The translations under genes were made by a program, and so were the position numbers. Under the pieces are notes generated by a model. That model was not told the origin of the DNA and ran no database searches. It saw only the letters and a program-made list of their open reading frames with translations. From the NCBI GenBank assembly GCA_903871235.1, contig CAIQGA010000037.1, positions 1 to 41,422 on the forward strand: a stretch of DNA of 41,422 nucleotides, written 5' to 3'. This document shows, one piece after another, positions 33,354 through 41,422 of the stretch; position 1 is the first letter of the stretch, and each line of letters opens with the position of its first letter. This stretch comes from an uncultured Chlorobiaceae bacterium (GTDB lineage: Bacteria; Bacteroidota; Chlorobiia; Chlorobiales; Chlorobiaceae).

Positions 33354-36182
33354 CATTTCAGCCTTTAAAAACCGACCGGTATAGGAATGCTCTGTTCGGG
33401 CAATGTGTTCCGGGGTACCTTCGGCGATAATTTTGCCTCCTTCGTAGCCTCCCTCGGGGCCGATGTCGATAATCCAGTCGCTGTTTTTGATGATGTCGAG
33501 GTTGTGTTCGATGATAATGACGCTGTTGCCTTTATCGACAAGCCGGCGCAGCACTTCGAGCAGGTGCTGGATATCCTGGAAATGGAGTCCGGTGGTGGGT
33601 TCGTCGAGAATATAGAGGGTGTTGCCGGTCTGTATTTTGGCAAGTTCCGCCGAGAGCTTGATGCGCTGTGCTTCGCCGCCTGAGAGCATGGGGGAGGGTT
33701 GACCGAGCTTGAGGTAGCCGAGCCCGACGCTCTGCATGGTGGTGAGTATGCGGAGTATCCGGGGGAAGTCAACAAAGAACTCTGCTGCTTCGGTGATCGA
33801 CATTTCGAGCACGTCGGCAATGGATTTTCCACGGTATTTGACCAGCAGGGTTTCGCGGTTGTAGCGCTGGCCCTTGCAGTTTTCGCATTGGACATAGACG
33901 TCGGGCAAGAAGTTCATCTCTATTTTCCTCGTTCCTGCCCCCTGGCATACTTCGCAACGTCCTCCTTTAACGTTAAAACTGAACCTCCCTGCTTTGTATC
34001 CCCGTATCTGTGCTTCAGGCATCCGGGTAAAGAAGTCGCGGATGAAGGTGAAAGCTCCGGTATAGGTTGCGGGGTTGGAGCGGGGTGTGCGCCCGATGGG
34101 TGACTGGTCGACGTTGACTACCTTGTCGATCTGCTTGACTCCTTCGATGCTCTCGTAGGGATAGATGAGCAGCTTGGAGCGGTAGAAGTGGCGTGCAAGG
34201 ATCGGGAAAAGGGTTTCGTTGATGATGGTCGATTTGCCCGATCCGCTGACACCGGTGATGCTGACGAGTGAGCGGAGCGGGATGGTGATGTCGATATTTT
34301 GCAGGTTGTTGCCCCGGCACCCCTTGAGTTGCAAAAATTGCGGCTCTTCGTCGCTCGTTTTTTCCTCTTTTTGGCACTGTACCTGCCTTTTTCCGCTGAG
34401 GTATCCTGCGGTCAGTGAGTCGGGGTCAAGCGAGGAGGCTGCTCCCTGGGCAACAATCTCTCCACCGTAGATTCCGGCTCCGGGGCCGAGATCGATGATT
34501 TCGTCAGCTTCGAGCATAGTCTCTTTGTCGTGCTCGACGACGAGAACGGTGTTGCCGAGATCGCGGAGGCGCTTGAGCGAGGTGATGAGCTTCGAGTTGT
34601 CGCGCTGGTGAAGGCCAATGCTTGGTTCATCGAGGACGTAAAGGACGCCGCTGAGCTGTGAGCCAAGCTGCGAGGCAAGGCGTATACGTTGCGCTTCGCC
34701 ACCGGAGAGCGTCTGCGAGCTGCGGTCTAAGGAGAGGTAACTGAGGCCGACGTTGAGAAGAAATTCAAGTCGTTTGATGATTTCGTGCAGCACCGGTTTG
34801 GCCACAAGCCGCTCTTTTGCCGTCAGATTGTCGGGCAGTGCGGTAAAAAAGGAAAGTGCTTCCGGCAGCGGCAGTCTTTCGCATTCGGCAATGTTCAGTT
34901 CGTTTATTTTGACCAGCAGGCTCTCTTTGCGCAGTCGAGCCCCTTTGCATGAAGGGCAGGTCTGGCGGAGCATGTAGTTTTCGGCCCATTCTCGTATTTT
35001 GGCGGAACTCGCATTTTTGAGGATCTCCTCGACGTAGGGTATTGCTCCGGCAAAGGGTTGCGGGTAGAGGGTGTCGTGGCCGGAGTAGCTGTAACTGACG
35101 TCAAAGGTGCGGCTTCCGGAGCCTTCAATCAAAATTTTCATCGCCTCTTTCGAAATGGCGGAAATGGGGGTGTCGAGGGTGAAGCTGAACTCTCTGGCGA
35201 TTGCCCTGATCACCTGCCAGAGGTTCCGTTTCCCTGCTTTACCGAATGGGTCGAGCCCGCCATCGTTGAGCGAGAGCGTCTCGTCGGGGATCATCAGTTC
35301 TCCTGAAAGCTGCATGAGCTCTCCAAGGCCGTTGCACTCGGGGCAGGAGCCGTAGGGGGAGTTGAAGCTGAAGTGGTTTGGTGCAAGGTTGTCGACCGGC
35401 ACGGAGCCATCTGAATAGGCGTAGCGTGTGCTGAAGGTGAGCTCTTTCTGCTCGCTCTCCGACGGGTCACAGATTACCGTCGATTTATGTTCCGACATCG
35501 TAATGGCCATACTGACAGCATCTCTGAGGCGCTCTTCGCTCTCGGGGTCAATCACCAGGCGGTCAACAACAAGCTCGATGGAGTGGCTTTTATAGCGCTC
35601 AATTTGCATATCCTTTTCCATTTCCCGGTATTTGCCGTCGATACGGACCCGGAGAAATCCTTTGAGGAGGAGCCGTTCAAAGAGTTCGCGGTAGTGCCCT
35701 TTGCGTCCGGTGACGAGCGGGGAGAGGATTTGCACTTTTGTGCCGTGTGGCAGGGCAAGCAGGGTTTCGCAGATTGCCTCTTCGCTCTGCTGCTGAAGCA
35801 CGGCACCGGTGACGGGGTCGTAGCGTCGTCCAGCCTTGGCGTAGAGGAGACGGATAAAGTCGTGAATTTCGGTGATGGTGCCCACTGTTGAGCGGGGCGA
35901 GCGGTTGGTGCTCTTCTGGTCGATGGAGATGACCGGCGAGAGTCCTTCGATAAAGTCGACGTCGGGGCGCTCAATGCTGCCGATATATTGCCTTGCGTAG
36001 GGTGAGAGCGTCTCCATAAAGCGGCGCTGCCCTTCGGCGTAGATGGTGTCGAAGGCGAGGCTCGATTTGCCCGATCCCGAAAGGCCGGTGATGACAACAA
36101 ATTTGTTGCGAGGAATATCGAGAGAGATGTTCTTGAGGTTGTGGACTCTTGCGCCCCTGATGTTGATATGGCTGAATTCCAT
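33345..36182 (-). CDS. uvrA: Excinuclease ABC subunit A
   Basis: This 945-residue UvrA has two ABC ATPase modules: Walker A GLSGSGKS (33-40) and later GVSGSGKST, with signature [16 protein letters not shown] and [16 protein letters not shown]. The zinc modules include [19 protein letters not shown] and [11 protein letters not shown]...[10 protein letters not shown]. It recognises DNA damage and loads UvrB in nucleotide excision repair. ATG 36182 ([17 protein letters not shown]) matches the family start. A longer frame to 36221 adds a basic, unconserved segment. The final Leu codon and stop come from the nonamer array. No SOS-like box was recognised in the 180 bases upstream. Confidence 0.97.
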   Translation of the reverse strand: MEFSHINIRGARVHNLKNISLDIPRNKFVVITGLSGSGKSSLAFDTIYAEGQRRFMETLSPYARQYIGSIERPDVDFIEGLSPVISIDQKSTNRSPRSTVGTITEIHDFIRLLYAKAGRRYDPVTGAVLQQQSEEAICETLLALPHGTKVQILSPLVTGRKGHYRELFERLLLKGFLRVRIDGKYREMEKDMQIERYKSHSIELVVDRLVIDPESEERLRDAVSMAITMSEHKSTVICDPSESEQKELTFSTRYAYSDGSVPVDNLAPNHFSFNSPYGSCPECNGLGELMQLSGELMIPDETLSLNDGGLDPFGKAGKRNLWQVIRAIAREFSFTLDTPISAISKEAMKILIEGSGSRTFDVSYSYSGHDTLYPQPFAGAIPYVEEILKNASSAKIREWAENYMLRQTCPSCKGARLRKESLLVKINELNIAECERLPLPEALSFFTALPDNLTAKERLVAKPVLHEIIKRLEFLLNVGLSYLSLDRSSQTLSGGEAQRIRLASQLGSQLSGVLYVLDEPSIGLHQRDNSKLITSLKRLRDLGNTVLVVEHDKETMLEADEIIDLGPGAGIYGGEIVAQGAASSLDPDSLTAGYLSGKRQVQCQKEEKTSDEEPQFLQLKGCRGNNLQNIDITIPLRSLVSITGVSGSGKSTIINETLFPILARHFYRSKLLIYPYESIEGVKQIDKVVNVDQSPIGRTPRSNPATYTGAFTFIRDFFTRMPEAQIRGYKAGRFSFNVKGGRCEVCQGAGTRKIEMNFLPDVYVQCENCKGQRYNRETLLVKYRGKSIADVLEMSITEAAEFFVDFPRILRILTTMQSVGLGYLKLGQPSPMLSGGEAQRIKLSAELAKIQTGNTLYILDEPTTGLHFQDIQHLLEVLRRLVDKGNSVIIIEHNLDIIKNSDWIIDIGPEGGYEGGKIIAEGTPEHIARTEHSYTGRFLKAEMGL

Positions 36183-36360
36183 TGGTCTGTTTGTGCCTTT
36201 GTTTTCTCTGCGCTCTGGCAATCGGTTTTGACTGTTCGATGCCTTGCCCGACGTTGTACTGAAGGTTACGGTTTCGTTTCCGGAACATTCAATATGGAAA
36301 TTTTTTTTCGGAAGTGAGCTGAAAAAGGTAAAAGTGTTGTGGCGAAGTGGTTTTCAAGCA

Positions 36361-36395
36361 ATGAAAAAAGGCGACATGGAGCCGCCTTTTTTCAT
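36361..36395 (-). terminator. Intrinsic terminator after ppdK
   Basis: A 13-bp stem ATGAAAAAAGGCG (36361-36373) / CGCCTTTTTTCAT (36383-36395) has a 9-base loop. A run of six T follows the G/C part on both strands, so it can work in either direction. It lies 14 bases after the ppdK stop and upstream of uvrA. Confidence 0.85.
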
Positions 36396-36409
36396 GAAAG
36401 AGTGCGAGA

Positions 36410-39160
<2,751 letters not shown>

Positions 39161-39213
39161 GATTTTTTATAAGTAATTATGTTTTTGCACCAGATAATAA
39201 AAAGGAGAGGCCG

Positions 39214-39267
39214 GTGGTGAAAAAACAGGTGAAGTTGACTACTTTTATCGAAACCGAAGTTTACTAA
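39214..39267 (+). CDS. Possible 17-codon leader peptide upstream of the permease
   Basis: A strong Shine-Dalgarno-like AAAGGAG (39201-39207) lies six bases before GTG 39214. The frame reads MVKKQVKLTTFIETEVY and stops at 39267, 48 bases before the permease ATG. Such an upstream frame could regulate translation or be chance. No attenuator hairpin is obvious, and the peptide has no telling residue bias. Confidence 0.2.
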   Translation: MVKKQVKLTTFIETEVY

Positions 39268-39315
39268 AAAGCTGTTGTAAAAACTACCTGAAAGGTTATT
39301 TCATTCTGATTTATT

Positions 39316-40197
39316 ATGGGCATTGAGCCTTTTGTTATCGTGTTGCAGGTACTTCGTCTTGCTGTACCATACATTCTTACTTCTGTTGGTGCAACCTTTT
39401 CCGAACGGGGAGGTGTGGTTAATCTGGCGCTTGAAGGGATGATGCTTATTGGCGCGTTTGGTGCGGCGCTTGGCCAGTATCGGAGTGGTTCGGCCCTGGT
39501 CGGGATTCTTCTGGCACTTTTTTGCGGTCTTGGTGTGGCGCTGCTTTTTGCTTTTGTGACCATTACCCTCAAGGCTGACCAGATTGTTGCTGGTATAGCT
39601 ATTAACATCCTTGTTATGGGCGCTACCAGGTTTGGGCTCAGCGTGCTCTTCGGGAGTTCGACAAATTCAGCGCGGATTGCCGGTATTGAGGTTCCCTCAC
39701 TTCTGCTTGATCCCCTCTTTCTTGCCGCAGTTGTTTCCGTTCTTGCCGGTCAATTTTTTTTGTTTAAAACGCCTTACGGCCTCAGGCTCCGGGCAACTGG
39801 TGAGAGTGCAGAAACCGCTGACAGTGCGGGGATTAATGTTGACAGGATGCGCTACTCCGGCGTTCTCGTTTCGGGGGCTCTTGCGGCGCTTGGTGGAGCT
39901 TTTCTCGTCTTTCAGCAGCACACGTTTACCGATAACATGTCGGCCGGTCGGGGTTATATCGCACTTGCCGCCATGATTATCGGTAAGTGGAATCCAGTTG
40001 GAGCCGCATTTGCGAGTCTGCTTTTTGCGGCGACCGAATCAATGGAGATCTGGCTTCAGACGGGGTGGATTCCTTCCCAGTTGGTGCAGTCACTTCCATA
40101 CGTTATAACGCTGTTGGTACTTGCCGGCTTTGTCGGCAGAGCCTCTGCTCCCAAAGAGGCAGGCATTCCCTTTGAGAAAAATCGTCATTCAGGGTAG
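39316..40197 (+). CDS. Nucleoside-type ABC transporter permease (NupQ/YufQ-like)
   Basis: The 293-residue membrane protein belongs to the BPD_transp_2 permeases of the BMP-type nucleoside uptake systems. The N-terminal YILTSVGATFSERGGVVNLALEGMML motif region (20-45 approximately), ADQIVAGIAINIL, and the cytoplasmic LRATGESAETADSAGINV EAA-like loop are characteristic. Eight or nine hydrophobic segments are visible. Such systems need an ABC ATPase, a second permease and a lipoprotein (BmpA/Med type). None of these is in the window, and the next gene is unrelated. So either partners are encoded elsewhere or the gene is a relic of a larger operon. Confidence 0.85.
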   Translation: MGIEPFVIVLQVLRLAVPYILTSVGATFSERGGVVNLALEGMMLIGAFGAALGQYRSGSALVGILLALFCGLGVALLFAFVTITLKADQIVAGIAINILVMGATRFGLSVLFGSSTNSARIAGIEVPSLLLDPLFLAAVVSVLAGQFFLFKTPYGLRLRATGESAETADSAGINVDRMRYSGVLVSGALAALGGAFLVFQQHTFTDNMSAGRGYIALAAMIIGKWNPVGAAFASLLFAATESMEIWLQTGWIPSQLVQSLPYVITLLVLAGFVGRASAPKEAGIPFEKNRHSG

Positions 40198-40518
40198 GTT
40201 GAACTGCTTCGTGACAGATGTTTGTTCCTGCCTTTTGTGATTGAATTTTCGATTTGTCATGAAAGTAGTTTTGCATGAAACCAAAAATATGTTTTGTTTT
40301 AAATTGGTTGTACTCTTTTGTATATTTTCTCATGTAATATAGTCGTATATATGTGGATTGTGGATTGTGGATTGTGGATTGTGGATTGTGGATTGTGGAT
40401 ATGCTTGACGTGTATGTTGCGTTGCTTTACTGTAGTTACTGTTTTTGTTTTGTCTCAGTATTTTGTTGCTTTTTAAGTATTTAACGGCTATTCACGGCTA
40501 ACTCTACCCATAGTACCA
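40198..40518. other. Gene-free gap before the adhesin
   Basis: This 321-base gap is AT-rich and contains no credible gene. It holds the GTGGATT array (40353-40401), an ACGGCTA motif repeated twice around 40485-40500, and the first copy of a direct repeat AGTACCAAT (40512-40520) that overlaps the adhesin start. The adhesin promoter must be here. No clear -10/-35 pair or terminator after the permease was recognised. Confidence 0.6.
40353..40401. repeat. GTGGATT heptamer array upstream of the adhesin
   Basis: Six perfect GTGGATT units (40353-40394) are followed by a seventh with one mismatch (GTGGATA, 40395-40401). The array ends 117 bases before the adhesin ATG. Perfect identity of the units suggests recent slippage or expansion. 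Confidence 0.97.
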
Positions 40519-41422
40519 ATGAGTACCAATAATACAACGTCGCTTGCAATTGTCGCTGAAATTACCGGGAAGGTATGGACTGTGGCTGAAGATGGAACCC
40601 GCCATCTCCTTCAGAAAGGTGATGCGGTGTATGAAGGTGACGTTATTCTTGCTGAGGGTGGCGGTCTGGTTGTGCTTAGGGCGGCAAGTGGTGCTGAATT
40701 GAAGGTTACAGAAAGCAAAGAGGTCGTATTGAGTGACGGGCTGTTTGAAGGCGTGGAAAATACGTTCAGCCTTAATTTGAGGGGATTGATGGCCGCAACG
40801 GACGGAGCGCCTGACGTCGGCAGCATCGGATTGCTCGATGGAGTGGTGTTTGATCAGCCAGTTGACTGGAGGAGTTTTGATAATCTCAGTGAATCGGAGT
40901 CCCTTAGTGGATTTTTAAGTATTGAGCGTGTTGTGGAGTCCGTTACTGCTCCTCCGTATCTTTTATGGTCGTTTACGGGTAATTATAACTCGTCAACTAA
41001 TTTTCGTTTATCAAGTTACAACCCCTTTCTTGATGGTCGGGCGACTTATGACGAGCGAATAATAATGAGCCTTGAACCGCTTGGTTTTACTTATGAGGAA
41101 CCATTGCTTTTGCAAAAAACCATCGTTTTTGCAGAGACTCCACTTTTGCAGCCGAAAGTGGTTTCACCAATAGTTCCGGTGGTTAATGACCAGACCCGGC
41201 AAGGCTACGTCGAAGAGGAAGCCCTCACTGGCGGCAACAGCGACACCAGCGATGTCAGCGGCCTGACGGGAGACAACGATGGCAACAACGCCGTCTGGTC
41301 AGGCACGCTGAGCGGCCTTGCCTCCTTCGGCGCCGACCAGCCAGGCACCTATACGATTAATATGGTCACGACCGGCTTGCCCGTGCTCACCTCCGAGGGT
41401 GCCACCGTGCTCTACAGTGTGA
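40519..41422 (+). CDS. Large LapA-like adhesin, N-terminal part (retention module plus T1SS-type repeat)
   Basis: The frame stays open for 301 codons to the window edge. Residues about 9-75 (AIVAEITGKVWTVAEDG, then QKGDAVYEGDVILAEGGG and LRAASGAELKVTESKEVVL) resemble the N-terminal retention module that anchors LapA-type adhesins in the TolC-like secretion pore. A dialanine at residues 92-93 (GLMAATDG) falls where LapG-type proteases cut. A linker unlike known domains follows. From about residue 230 begins a repeat domain (SGTLSGLASFGADQPGTYTI, LTSEGATVLYS) of the large T1SS-exported proteins. The complete protein is probably thousands of residues with a C-terminal type I secretion signal. 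No ribosome-binding site is seen, and the start lies within a direct repeat. Confidence 0.7.
   Translation, partial: MSTNNTTSLAIVAEITGKVWTVAEDGTRHLLQKGDAVYEGDVILAEGGGLVVLRAASGAELKVTESKEVVLSDGLFEGVENTFSLNLRGLMAATDGAPDVGSIGLLDGVVFDQPVDWRSFDNLSESESLSGFLSIERVVESVTAPPYLLWSFTGNYNSSTNFRLSSYNPFLDGRATYDERIIMSLEPLGFTYEEPLLLQKTIVFAETPLLQPKVVSPIVPVVNDQTRQGYVEEEALTGGNSDTSDVSGLTGDNDGNNAVWSGTLSGLASFGADQPGTYTINMVTTGLPVLTSEGATVLYSV

Overview
The window looks like a chromosomal segment of a green sulfur bacterium (Chlorobiaceae or a close relative). That is an inference from gene content: an electron-bifurcating NfnAB pair, a pyruvate, phosphate dikinase that suits reductive-TCA carbon fixation, a B12-type radical SAM protein resembling bacteriochlorophyll enzymes, and a helix-hairpin-helix outer-membrane protein. 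No rRNA or other taxonomic marker is present. The first 3.2 kb is different. It is visibly more GC-rich, has strongly G/C-ending codons, and carries a RAYT fragment with REP-like palindromes plus a three-gene minus-strand operon (Tat-signal aldo/keto reductase, class V aminotransferase, uridine-kinase-like P-loop kinase). It reads like DNA of another, high-GC bacterium, either transferred or joined by misassembly. The change falls in a purine-rich imperfect tandem repeat at about 3232-3293.

From 3.3 kb onward: a YefM/YoeB toxin-antitoxin pair; nikR and nfnAB on the minus strand; then a plus-strand run hisH-hisA-scpB-rluB and an outer-membrane HhH protein; minus-strand tsaC/sua5 and a dolichol-kinase-like membrane protein; plus-strand ppx/gppA, fused pabBC and a small unknown gene; a minus-strand series (haem-binding protein, M50 protease, folP, smc, HAD phosphatase, nusB, nth); plus-strand radical SAM protein, recQ, fcl-gmd (GDP-fucose synthesis) and an MFS transporter; minus-strand uvrA and ppdK; a solitary nucleoside-type ABC permease; and the first 301 codons of a large adhesin running off the window end.

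Functional links: pabBC and folP both serve folate synthesis. nusB, scpB, smc, recQ, uvrA and nth are information-processing genes. NfnAB and PPDK serve NADPH supply and PEP formation from pyruvate. fcl-gmd makes GDP-L-fucose for surface polysaccharide. Overlapping start/stop codons (ATGA, GTGA) are frequent.

The most unusual structure is a set of short-period tandem arrays. CAGYNNT heptamers occur at two gene 3' ends and in frame inside fcl. About seven copies of GTGGATT lie upstream of the adhesin. A 9-bp-period array joins the 3' ends of the MFS gene and uvrA. The arrays supply stop codons to four genes. The two CAGTNNT arrays flank pabBC and are each followed by a near-identical start-codon context. 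The heptamer array about 120 bp upstream of a LapA-like adhesin is a good candidate for a phase-variable promoter.
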